A DNA stretch of 64,000 bases from NCBI RefSeq assembly GCF_019704315.1, contig NZ_AP024597.1:1-64000 (forward strand), written 5' to 3'. A model generated the notes under the pieces. The model was not told where the DNA came from. It saw only the letters and a program-made list of their open reading frames with translations, and made no database searches. Origin of the DNA: Stygiolobus caldivivus (lineage in GTDB: Archaea > Thermoproteota > Thermoprotei_A > Sulfolobales > Sulfolobaceae). Positions 43,955 through 52,230 of this stretch are shown piece by piece; the stretch's first letter is position 1, and each line of letters begins with the position of its first letter. A program made the position numbers and the translations under genes.

Positions 43955-45118
43955 TTAGTTTATCTCCTTCAACGCGTTCCCGAAATTTTCTACTGTTCTT
44001 TCCCATGTGAACTTTTTTGCAGTGTTTAAACCGTTTTCAATCAGCGTTTCCCTCAACTTATCACACTGTAACAATTTTAGCAGATTATCAGATAAAGACT
44101 TAACATCGCCGGGCTGTGAAATCAAGGCGTTAAACCCGTCTACAGCGTAATCACTGGAACCCTTATTATCGGTCATGACTACCGGAGTACCGCACGCCAT
44201 AGCTTCCAAAGGGGGTAAACCGAAACTTTCAGCATAAGAGGTGTAAAGGAAGGCGTTTGAGGAAGAATAGAGCTCAGCTAAGACCTCATCCGATACATTA
44301 GAAAAGACCGAATGCTCGAAATCAAGGCCTATAGTTTTAGCATAGTGTCTAACCAGGCTTTTCCCTCCTACGATAACCGCGTGGATAGGGATTTTTTTAT
44401 TAACATTTTTCAGGACTTTCAAGGCGATCTCATCGCCCTTAAACTTAGTCCCCCTCAATATTACCATTACCTTCTCTTTCCCCTCGCTTTTACCGTCAGC
44501 CCTCTTAGGCTTAAAAACGTTTAAATTGACGCCGGGGTGAGCGAGCGTGACTTTTGCTGTCGGGTTATTTTCAAGGATGATTTGCTTGGCATATGAGGAC
44601 ACCGTCACAAAGGAAAAAGGTAGCCTCAATGAAAGGAAAAACACGTTTAAACCGAGCCTCCCATCATATTCTTTAACCAGCTCAGGAAAATCTTGCACAA
44701 GGTAAAACGGGTTCTTATTCTGTGAGAACCAGACTGAAAAAGCGGTTAAATAATACGTTGCGATTGTTACGTCAGCGTCAAAATTCCTGATTAATCCTGC
44801 TAATTCGACTATAGAATCTGGTCTCACTCCAAGTGCAGATGATATTAGCAGAAATGTGTCATAAGGGCTTCCCCTAGCGCTTCTCAAGGTTAGATATCTA
44901 TAAATTTTATACAGATTATAAGTAAGGACACTGAATTTGTTTAGTTTTAAAGGTTTATAAATAACTTCTGCTTTCAAATTCCTGAACCAAGTATGATCTC
45001 CGTATAAAGAAACTATCTTTACATCATGACCCTTATCCGCTAATCCGTTAGCTACTTCAAAGATATACCTAACTCCGCCCGACACTTTCGTTCTGACCAA
45101 CGCGAATAAAATTTTCAT
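43955..45118 (-). CDS. GT4-family glycosyltransferase
   Basis: 387 residues with GT-B fold. N-terminal MKILFALVRTKVSGGVRYIF (acceptor-side G-G loop), C-terminal nucleotide-sugar domain with VMVILRGTKFKGDEIALKVL and the E-x7-E motif ESFGLPPLEAMACGTPVV. The start ATG at 45118 is preceded by AT-rich sequence. It would act on a lipid-linked or extracellular glycan; sugar unknown. Confidence 0.92.
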   Translation of the reverse strand: MKILFALVRTKVSGGVRYIFEVANGLADKGHDVKIVSLYGDHTWFRNLKAEVIYKPLKLNKFSVLTYNLYKIYRYLTLRSARGSPYDTFLLISSALGVRPDSIVELAGLIRNFDADVTIATYYLTAFSVWFSQNKNPFYLVQDFPELVKEYDGRLGLNVFFLSLRLPFSFVTVSSYAKQIILENNPTAKVTLAHPGVNLNVFKPKRADGKSEGKEKVMVILRGTKFKGDEIALKVLKNVNKKIPIHAVIVGGKSLVRHYAKTIGLDFEHSVFSNVSDEVLAELYSSSNAFLYTSYAESFGLPPLEAMACGTPVVMTDNKGSSDYAVDGFNALISQPGDVKSLSDNLLKLLQCDKLRETLIENGLNTAKKFTWERTVENFGNALKEIN

Positions 45119-45589
45119 ATTTGGTACTGTAAATAAAAAATTATTAATTGCTTATATATTATACTTATAAATATTAATTAGTGTAACATCAGTTTATAAC
45201 AGAAGAGAACTCCTTAAAAATGCGAGAGTGGACACAGTGTCGTTATTAAGCTATTTATATTTCTATGAATTTTTATCACATAGTAATATGTATGTTAGTT
45301 CAATATTTATACTCCTTATAAAGAAAGATCATTTAATAAATTTATATGGAGGTGACGACACTATCAAAAGGAGCTTAATATATGAAAAGATAAAAACAGG
45401 AATAAAAATCAAGAACTAAAAACTGATCCTAGTAATATGAGTAAGATAAACTTGATACTGACTAACTAAATTCATGACAAGCTCTATTATAATAACAATA
45501 AGAATAGAAATTAGCAAAAATCCGACTATTATACGAATTATATTATTATTAATACTCTTAAGTATCGATAATGCACTCTCTTTCGCATT

Positions 45590-46190
45590 AGCGGATCAGA
45601 ATATGGTTACGCGTGGAATTACGCAACAGTAAAGGGGAAAATACTAGCATTCACACGCATAGAAAATGACAAGAGTAGAGATAGTAAAAACTTGACAGAA
45701 CAAATACTAGAACTTGGATCGGAGATAGAACTAGTAGTACTAGATGCAGGCTTTTACTCAGTAGACGTAATTAACAACTTCTCAACTTCATTACCCGTGG
45801 AAAACATTGCAATTTTGATGGAGAATATGCTGTAAAATCGAGGGGTAAGAAGGCAACATTCAGGCTAATAGTACATTATGGTAGGGAAAAGAAATACTTT
45901 GCAAAGGGAACAGACTTAAACGTGAATAGGTGGTATAATAAGGTTAGGACACCAACAGAGATATCATACAAGATAATTTAAATTATTCCTCATCTTTACC
46001 TCATCAAGAAATTCCGATTATTCATCCTAACAATGCTAATATACACATTATACTTAATTCCTCAATGGGACAACGAGTAAAGAAGACTTCAGCTTACTAT
46101 TAATTATCTTGTTATTACAAGAAAGTATCACTTTACGAGAATATTTAGTTAAACTATTATTTTATCCAATTTTTAACTCCCTTGAATTAT
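45590..46190 (+). pseudogene. Decayed ISH3-type transposase, second copy
   Basis: Plus-strand fragments YAWNYATVKGKILAFTRIEN, IELVVLDAGFYSVDVINNF, then in another frame WYNKVRTPTEISYKII and LTMLIYTLYLI correspond to the middle and C-terminal parts of the relic at 11601-12610, at lower identity. Several stops and shifts. The N-terminus is missing. Confidence 0.65.
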
Positions 46191-46392
46191 TTTCGGGGTA
46201 ATGAAGTTGTGGGTCTAAGATAAGATTTAATAAATTTTATTGTGTGTCTTCATTTAGTTTTTATGAGGGTCACTAATGGTTTTTTGTATAATATCGAGGG
46301 CTTATTTTACACAATTTTTACTAACATTCATGTCATTACCGAAAATCTTAAAGAGTAACTTTTTTTAAAACAACTATTATTAGGGAACAAAA

Positions 46393-46665
46393 ATGGTTGA
46401 AATAATAGATCATACAAAGGTAATAGAGGAAAATCCCGATAAACCCCCTAAGCCACCGGGTGAAGTACAAATCTTGGAGAAAAGGCATGGAAGCCTAGAT
46501 GAGATACCAGTAGGATATGTAAAAACGCCATATGGTGAAGGGTATGAAATAGATATCGATGTAGGCAATGGAGTACACTATGTAGTTGTGTCACACTTAT
46601 CAAAAAACGGCTTAATTATAAACGTAGAAAATTTGCCAATGTACTTAATAAAGGGGACTACTTAG
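46393..46665 (+). CDS. Hypothetical protein, first gene of the small-peptide/ABC cluster
   Basis: 90 residues, acidic, with a Pro-rich segment (NPDKPPKPPGEV) and a beta-rich C-terminal half (YEIDIDVGNGVHYVVVSHLS). I do not recognise it. A TATA-like TTTTTTTAAAAC lies about 28 bases upstream of the ATG. The next small gene begins 3 bases after its stop, so it is in one operon with the small proteins and transporter to 48680. It could be a processing partner or another exported peptide. Confidence 0.65.
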   Translation: MVEIIDHTKVIEENPDKPPKPPGEVQILEKRHGSLDEIPVGYVKTPYGEGYEIDIDVGNGVHYVVVSHLSKNGLIINVENLPMYLIKGTT

Positions 46666-46667
46666 AA

Positions 46668-46823
46668 TTGGATATGAAAGCAATAGAGATGACTCATGGG
46701 GCTAAATCCATTATTAAAGTGTTAGGTGGCGGATATAGAATCCCTAGATCAAAAATGACTATAGAAGAACCAGCAGACAAAATGAAAAGGGAAGGGTCAA
46801 GCTTTGTAAAAATAGAAAGATAG
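46668..46823 (+). CDS. Small protein, about 49-51 residues, in the peptide/ABC cluster
   Basis: Open from TTG 46668 or, more likely, ATG 46674 (MKAIEMTHGAKSIIKVLGGG), ending VKIER at a TAG. It has a GGG turn and a basic C-terminus with no cysteines. Unknown function. It is followed 9 bases later by the cysteine-rich peptide gene. Too short for confident recognition; supported by tight spacing. Confidence 0.55.
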   Translation: MDMKAIEMTHGAKSIIKVLGGGYRIPRSKMTIEEPADKMKREGSSFVKIER

Positions 46824-46832
46824 GGTGATATT

Positions 46833-46976
46833 ATGCCTGAGACGAGTGAATTAGCCTTGGAGTTCTGCACAGAAGTTCAATGCAATGGACAACCCTGTAA
46901 GATAATTACCGACTCTATAACGTGCGGTGAGGAATGCGTTGCTGAAGCAGCAGACGCATGTGAAATATTCTGCTAG
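46833..46976 (+). CDS. Cysteine-rich 47-residue peptide
   Basis: ATG 46833 to TAG 46974-46976, with GGTGAT a few bases upstream. The peptide begins MPETSELALEF and then carries seven cysteines at 12, 17, 22, 31, 35, 43 and 47 (spacings 4, 4, 8, 3, 7, 3), the last being the C-terminal residue. It is acidic and has no signal peptide or membrane segment. Next to ABC exporter genes this looks like the precursor of a modified or disulfide-rich secreted peptide, or a metal-binding peptide. The pattern is seen; the function is inferred. Confidence 0.7.
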   Translation: MPETSELALEFCTEVQCNGQPCKIITDSITCGEECVAEAADACEIFC

Positions 46977-46986
46977 GGGATAAATC

Positions 46987-47226
46987 GTGTCCCTTTTCCC
47001 TATCTTATTTTACACAATTTTGCCTACAATATTTCTCATAGCTATAATTATCATTGTGTATTCGGGGAAAATTCAGCCTAATTTGAAAATAGGTATACCT
47101 ATATTAGCGGTCGGTGTAGCACTTATAGTAGTTGGGATACTTATTGGAAATCCACCTCTATATATTATAGGTTTTTTAATTTTCGTAATTTCCTTGATTT
47201 TTATACCAAGGAGGCACAGGTGGTAA
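46987..47226 (+). CDS. Small membrane protein, 79 residues, in the peptide/ABC cluster
   Basis: Starts GTG 46987. Two hydrophobic regions each long enough for membrane helices (FYTILPTIFLIAIIIIVYSG, then GIPILAVGVALIVVGILIGN), and a third (LYIIGFLIFVISLIFI) before a basic tail RRHRW. Unknown. It is likely an accessory of the transporter or an immunity-like membrane protein. Confidence 0.7.
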   Translation: MSLFPILFYTILPTIFLIAIIIIVYSGKIQPNLKIGIPILAVGVALIVVGILIGNPPLYIIGFLIFVISLIFIPRRHRW

Positions 47227-47229
47227 TAG

Positions 47230-48030
47230 GTGTTGGGCCTTTATGACGTCAGTTCGGGCTACGGTAAAAAGTTAGTCCTACAAGACATTTCGTTTGAAAT
47301 TAAGGAAAGTGGAGTTTATATTGTTTTAGGTAGGAACGGCGCGGGCAAGACAACTTTACTAAGGACTATTGCGGGAATCCTTAAGCCCTTAAAAGGAAAA
47401 ATTGTAAAGGAAGGGTCGATAGCTTACCTCTCTCATTCCTTAGCATTACCTAACGAGATGACGGTAAGGGAGGCGTTAGAGTTCTTTTCTGGCATTTTAG
47501 GTGGGGATGTTAATAACGTGGTCGAGAAATTTGACCTAAAGGGCTTACTGGACAAGAGGATTACTGATTTATCTCAAGGACAGAAGAAGAGAGTTTCAGT
47601 TGCAAAGACCTTCTTAAAGGATCACGATATTTACCTCTTTGATGAACCTACCGAGAATCTAGACCCTATTACCGCGTCAAGGATAAGGGAGGAGATAGTT
47701 TCACTATCTAAGTCAAAAATCGTAATTTACACTTCTCACAACCTCTACGAAGCTAGGGACATCGGGAAGTACGTCTTAGTGATAGATGGAGGGAGGCTTA
47801 AGTTATTTAAGCCGATAAGCGAGATTAGGCTCAAGGAGTATAAGATAGGGATAAGGGCTTCGCAAGACCTCTCTAAAATACTGGACGGGGAGTACCAAGG
47901 CGAGTACTTTGTTATCACAGTTGACGACCCTTCAAAAGTTAACCAAATAATACAAGAGTTATTAAGTAGGAATATACAGATTTATGAGGTTAAAGAAATG
48001 AAGAACCCTCTGGAGGATCTGTTAAAATGA
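47230..48030 (+). CDS. ABC transporter ATP-binding protein
   Basis: 266 residues, start GTG 47230, 3 bases after the previous stop. Walker A LGRNGAGKTTLL, Q-loop region, signature LSQGQKKRVSVAK, Walker B IYLFDEPTENLDP and H-loop TSHNLYEA. It energises the permease encoded next, with which it overlaps by 4 bases. The short, NatA/CcmA-like form is typical of ABC-2-type exporters. Confidence 0.95.
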   Translation: MLGLYDVSSGYGKKLVLQDISFEIKESGVYIVLGRNGAGKTTLLRTIAGILKPLKGKIVKEGSIAYLSHSLALPNEMTVREALEFFSGILGGDVNNVVEKFDLKGLLDKRITDLSQGQKKRVSVAKTFLKDHDIYLFDEPTENLDPITASRIREEIVSLSKSKIVIYTSHNLYEARDIGKYVLVIDGGRLKLFKPISEIRLKEYKIGIRASQDLSKILDGEYQGEYFVITVDDPSKVNQIIQELLSRNIQIYEVKEMKNPLEDLLK

Positions 48031-48680
48031 TTTACACGACTTTCATAAGAAGGATGGTTAACAGAAGTAGGGCAATAACCGTATACTTTTTAGTATTATC
48101 AATAACTGCCTTGTTTCTTGATTTATATGACATATTCAAAATAAGAGTAATGAGTCCTATAATACTCTCGAGTTTTTTAGTATCCCCTTCGTTATTCGGT
48201 ATAATGTTCTCTTCTTTAGCGGTAGGGCTATTCACAGACGATAGACAGAACGGGCTTCTTGAGTTTTTAGTAGCGGAGGGATTTAAACCAGAAAAGATTT
48301 TCTATATCTATGCAGTGTCTTACTTATTAGTATCAGTGCCAATAGATGCTTTAATATCTTACATTTTAGGAGTTTTCGTACACAACATGGCGTATTTCGT
48401 CATATTACTGACTAACAGTATAGGAATATCGTGGATTATTGTACCAGTTTCAATGTATTTTGCCTACCTACAGAGAGTTTCTGGCAGTTCTAGGTCACCC
48501 TTAGGAACGTATATCGGTGTAGGGTTATTATTTATACTCATATACTCGTCGACAACAGTGACTTCAGAAACAGAGATAGAGGAGATACTATTATACTCTG
48601 GAATAGTGTTCCTTATAGTAGCGGTACTATTAACCATCTTAATAGGAAAGAATTTTAGTTCAGAAAAATTGATATCTTAA
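48027..48680 (+). CDS. ABC-2-type permease
   Basis: 217 residues with about six hydrophobic segments (AITVYFLVLSITALFLDLY, PIILSSFLVSPSLFGIM, FYIYAVSYLLVSVPIDAL, FVILLTNSIGISWIIVPVS, YIGVGLLFILIYSS, ILLYSGIVFLIVAVLLTILI). It pairs with the upstream ATPase (4-base overlap), probably exporting a small molecule or peptide. Last gene of the cluster. Confidence 0.85.
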   Translation: MIYTTFIRRMVNRSRAITVYFLVLSITALFLDLYDIFKIRVMSPIILSSFLVSPSLFGIMFSSLAVGLFTDDRQNGLLEFLVAEGFKPEKIFYIYAVSYLLVSVPIDALISYILGVFVHNMAYFVILLTNSIGISWIIVPVSMYFAYLQRVSGSSRSPLGTYIGVGLLFILIYSSTTVTSETEIEEILLYSGIVFLIVAVLLTILIGKNFSSEKLIS

Positions 48681-48859
48681 GCTAAGTTATTTGATCCAGT
48701 AATTTCTAAATGCAAGTAATTACTAAAATATTATCCAAACCAATGATAATGAAGAAACTAAATTCCGGTAGCTTTTATCGGATAGCACTTTACGGTTTTC
48801 TCTTCCTTCTGAACAGTTTTTTGATACCACCTGCTACACGGTAGATACTTTTTATGAGC

Positions 48860-49853
48860 TTGGACGACCTCCTTGTTCCGAGGTCCAGACCCGTGGAGTA
48901 CTTGAACTACCGGACCATAAGGAGGGAGAGGGCCTTCAGGGCCACTAAGCCCGTGTCCCTACCCGGGTTAGGGAGGGATCCCTCCCTACCCCAACGATTT
49001 AGGCCCCCTTATGAGGGCTCCAATGTCCCAACGGTCCCCCCACGTCGTGGTGACGTCCTCGGGTGTGTCGTGCAGGTCGGTCGAGGAGGAGTACCCCCTC
49101 CCGTAACCTTTATAATCGTCTACTACCAATAACTTGATGGGAGTGCCTAGGTACTCCACTAGGTACTCCCCTTGGGGGAACTCGCCAACGGGCACGGACC
49201 TGCCACCCTCGACGACCCGCGCGTTAGACTTGAGCTCCCCCACAGTGTTTCCACGGAGAGTCCTAGAGTTCACGTACCACGAGTCGAAGACTATAGCCTT
49301 CACGTTGAAGCCTGCGAGGGAGGGTAACAACTCTAGGGAGACGTCAACCTTTATCTTGGACTCCACCTCCTCACCCCTCTCTCTTCCTCCACCTTTCTAG
49401 GTACGTAAGGGGTGGTGTTGACTACAACTCGTTGTTGGTCAAGTCCTTGACCCCTATTACAAGGGGCTGGATCGAGGCCTGGACTCCTTGTGTGCCCTGC
49501 AGTAGAAGGCTCGTGTCCCGTTCCTTGAGACCGGCATAGCTCTAGCGTAGGGCTTGTGGCCGTGGGTGTCGTCGACTATGAGGAGGACAGGGTGGTCCCC
49601 TACCAAGTGCTTCACTACCTCGGTCAAGCTTGTACTAGCTGTCTAACCCCTTCAGCACGGTCTCGTAGTCCATCCCCGTCTCTTGGGCTATCTCTATGGC
49701 GTTTCCTCCCGTGATTGCTCCCAACACTAGCCTCCTTGCGACGTCCTTTCTCACCCCAGTGAAAGACTGGGCTACCTCGTTGACTGCCTCCTCAAGTGCT
49801 TTGTAGTACTGCTCCCTTGCCTTCTCCTTGATCATACCAAAATTAATCGCCAT
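48860..49853 (-). pseudogene. Decayed ISC1217-like DDE transposase
   Basis: Minus strand, in order: an N-terminal helical part from 49853 (FGMIKEKAREQYYKALEEAV), a middle part VVDDTHGHKPYARAMPVSRN, then from 49366 VFDSWYVNSRTLRGNTVGEL, LLVVDDYKGYGRGYSSSTDL and TPEDVTTTWGDRWDIGALIR. Several frameshifts and a TAG separate them. DDE aspartates are visible in VVDDTH and VFDSWY. ISC1217 naming is from memory; the IS701/ISC1217 type is the nearest match. A fragment of a second copy is at 28955-29160. Confidence 0.75.
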
Positions 49854-49957
49854 AATTGTTAAAATGTTTTCACGGTTCGCTAACCTTGTCAGGATTTTCC
49901 GATAAAAGCTATATAATATTTTCGAAATTACCTTTGTAAAGCGGTCTTGGAGGGTCT

Positions 49958-50061
49958 TATACCCGGTCAGTAAATAAAGGGTAACAGTGCTGTTAATGTA
50001 AGGCCAGAAACTTTGTTAAACGAGAAAATTGACGTTGCCCTTTGGTACCTGACAAAGTATA
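49958..50061. repeat. Repeat family A, copy 3 (MITE-like)
   Basis: About 104 bases. Left end TATACCCGGTCAGTAAATAA then AGGGTAAC; right end on the other strand TATACTTTGTCAGGTACC then AAAGGGCAAC. It ends right at the vapC stop. No open frame. Confidence 0.65.
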
Positions 50062-50062
50062 C

Positions 50063-50491
50063 TTAACCTAATTTACTTAACTCATTGACTTCTATCCCCG
50101 TATACATTTTTACCAACTCCTTTTTACCCAGTATGTCCTTATCAAAAGTCAAAAAGTACGGGGCCCCGATCAGTGTAGCAGATGATATCTGTAATATGTC
50201 TAACGTCTTTAACTGCAGCCTTAAAGAAAGTTCCTCACTTTTTCTCAACAGCCTGTTCCAGTCAACTTCAGTTACCCTCACGTCGGAAAACTTTAACGAG
50301 TAAAGGGCTGCAGCTTTAGCCTTAATTTCATCCTTAAGTTTCCTAGAGTAAAAAGAGTTAAGCTCTAAAACCGTTACCTCGCCGGTGACCAAATTCCTGA
50401 TATCCCTTATCCTTATCGCTTTTTCATAATTAGGGTCTTCCTCCACTAGGGATAAAATAACGTTAGTATCTACATAATGTGGGTCACTCAT
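50063..50491 (-). CDS. vapC: VapC-like PIN-domain toxin
   Basis: 142 residues. PIN catalytic acids: Asp8 in HYVDTNVILSLVE, Glu43 in VTVLELNSFYS, then Asp in LKTLDILQIS and FLTFDKDILG. PIN-domain VapC toxins are Mg-dependent ribonucleases, held inactive by VapB. It overlaps the upstream antitoxin by 8 bases. Confidence 0.9.
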   Translation of the reverse strand: MSDPHYVDTNVILSLVEEDPNYEKAIRIRDIRNLVTGEVTVLELNSFYSRKLKDEIKAKAAALYSLKFSDVRVTEVDWNRLLRKSEELSLRLQLKTLDILQISSATLIGAPYFLTFDKDILGKKELVKMYTGIEVNELSKLG

Positions 50492-50735
50492 ACCTTTCTT
50501 CCCTCAAGTCGGAAGTGTCCAACTTTTTATATGGAAAACCGTTCTTAAACCATTCGTCTACCAACTTCATGACCTCTTCCTGTTCACGTATTTTTTTCTC
50601 TATTTCAACTCTTCCATATTCTATTAATAGGTTCACGGCCTCGTTTTTCGACTTGGCGATCCCGAGCTCGATCATCTTTTCAATCAGTTTGGCAATTCCT
50701 TCATTCACCTTTATAGTAATGACGACGTTTACCAT
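50484..50735 (-). CDS. vapB: VapB-like antitoxin
   Basis: About 83 residues from ATG 50733-50735 (MVNVVITIKVNEGIAKLIEK); an upstream GTG would add a short unlikely leader. Ribbon-helix-helix N-terminus (VVITIKVNEGIAKLIEKMIE, KSKNEAVNLLIEYG) for DNA binding and dimerisation, then a helical, acidic C-terminus (REQEEVMKLVDEWFKNG) that would wrap the toxin. It overlaps vapC by 8 bases. Confidence 0.85.
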   Translation of the reverse strand: MVNVVITIKVNEGIAKLIEKMIELGIAKSKNEAVNLLIEYGRVEIEKKIREQEEVMKLVDEWFKNGFPYKKLDTSDLREERYE

Positions 50736-50778
50736 AATATTATATGGGTATACCATTATAATAAGCTTTTTTCCATCA

Positions 50779-50990
50779 GGGACTGATGGTAGTCCCTATT
50801 ACAGTTTAGAGGAAATTTCGGGTATATTGGTATGTGTTGTCCAGCTGATTTCCTCACCACCTCGTAGAGGTGAGGGTTCCTCTATGAAGCGGTTCATTGT
50901 TCCCGCCATCGGTTCGGGTTGACATCCCTCATCTGGCGTGCAGTCGGGAGGCTCAGAGGCCCCACCTGAACGGTAGACCCAAAATCGTTT
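50779..50990 (-). mobile_element. Relic of an IS200/IS605 right end (TnpB tail, possible omega-RNA region)
   Basis: On the minus strand 50815-50960 encodes SEPPDCTPDEGCQPEP .. TMNRFIEEPSP, the kind of Cys/Pro-rich tail found at the C-terminus of archaeal TnpB. Close to it is a stem CACCTC-GTA-GAGGTG, and at 50779-50796 a perfect hairpin GGGACT-GATGGT-AGTCCC, typical of IS200/IS605 right ends. TnpB guide (omega) RNA is made from this part of such elements. The rest of TnpB is gone. Confidence 0.5.
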
Positions 50991-51498
50991 TACAAAAATA
51001 ATTTCTATTTGGTAATGTTTTGGTTGTGAAGTTTAAATTAAATTTCTTGTAATTCTAAGAGTTTAATAAACTATAAAAAAGTGGGGGAATTTAGAGGGTC
51101 GCTCACATGAGAGCGTCCAATGTGTAATAAATATGAATAACTAAATAAAGTAAAAAGTTATAAAACACGTTCACTTAAAATTAAATCCACTTAATTACGA
51201 AAGGGTCTTTCACAGCTTTTTTGAGAATTCACTTTATTTCCTCATTTTGTATTGTAGATTGACAATTGGAGGAACCACAGAGTTCGTATCACGGACTTAA
51301 TGGAGATAACATATAACCAGTTATTCCTTCATACAATTATTCTGACCCTATGAGAATATTATAATTCGCAAAAAGAAACCTGACCCACCCGACGCTCGAC
51401 TACGACTTAAAGTACTTTAAGTCCGGATTTAAGAATCGTGAGCTCTCTTTCGTCCCAAGGGAAAATTTTTACTACCGTCCTACGTATAATAGACAATT
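50991..51498. other. Intergenic region
   Basis: About 510 bases, AT-rich. It contains GGGTCTTTCACAGC, resembling in inverted orientation the GTGAAAGACC motifs near 8485 and 15240. No gene is supported. Confidence 0.35.
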
Positions 51499-51723
51499 AT
51501 GTCTACAGTTATTAGTGTGAGAATAAAAAAGGAGATAAAAGAGGAATTAGAAAAGCACGGAATCGATATTGACCAAGAGGTTAGGAAATTCTTAGAGGAA
51601 TTGTACTTAAAAGTTAAGGCTAAGGAATACGTTAACTCGTGGATTGAGTTGCTTAAAGGTGTAAAACCCAGCGAAGAAGGGTTCTCTGAGAGGTCGGTGA
51701 GGGAGGACCGTGAAAGCCATTGA
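51499..51723 (+). CDS. vapB: VapB-like antitoxin (pair 2)
   Basis: 74 residues. MSTVISVRIKKEIKEELEKH followed by IDIDQEVRKFLEELYLKVKA is the short ribbon-helix-helix type antitoxin of archaeal VapB. A C-terminal SFERSV-like toxin-binding tail follows. It overlaps the broken vapC by 14 bases. Confidence 0.8.
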   Translation: MSTVISVRIKKEIKEELEKHGIDIDQEVRKFLEELYLKVKAKEYVNSWIELLKGVKPSEEGFSERSVREDRESH

Positions 51724-52098
51724 TTCGTCGACACTAGTTAAGTTTTTCTCTAAAGAGAAAGGGTGGGAAAAAGTAGCTGAAATAATCCCTGAAGGTGTAG
51801 TAACGTTAGACCTAAGCTATTAAAGAAATTGCTAACGCACTATGAAAAAAGTGATAAGGGGAGAAATGGGTGAGAGCGTAGCGACAAGAATTTTATCTGA
51901 TTTGCTCAAGAAGGGAGCAATAATTACAGTAAATCAAGATGAATATCTAGTTGAAGCATTTAAAATCGCTACTAAATTACTGTTTATGACGCCTTATTTA
52001 TAGCCTTAGCTAAACCCATGAAAACTGGGTTAATAACTCCTGACGAGAAACAGTATGACGCGTCTCTGAAAGAAGGGACAAAATCGCGGTTTATTTAA
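51710..52098 (+). pseudogene. VapC-like PIN toxin with frameshifts (pair 2)
   Basis: From GTG 51710 (GGGAGG 4 bases before) the product reads KAIDSSTLVKFFSKEKGWEK with the first PIN Asp, and then shifts and a stop break it near 51820. Later frames still carry GESVATRILSDLLKKGAIIT, ATKL and VYDALFIALAKP, TPDEKQYDASLKEG, to a TAA at 52096-52098. At least two frameshifts and a nonsense codon. The partner antitoxin is intact. Confidence 0.85.
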
Positions 52099-52230
52099 AG
52101 AGTTAACAAAGAATTTAAACACTCTTAGTCATTAGTGTTTGCACTTCTTGTTTAGATAACAGTTCCTTGGTTTGAGCCCAATAGGATTTAACGTGTAACG
52201 AAATATTTCGCTCTTTTCTTGTATAGATTG

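Noticed and set aside
45228-45419. Plus-strand frame of 63 residues upstream of the ISH3 relic
   Set aside because: AT-rich, with no partner, domain or start signal; may be random.
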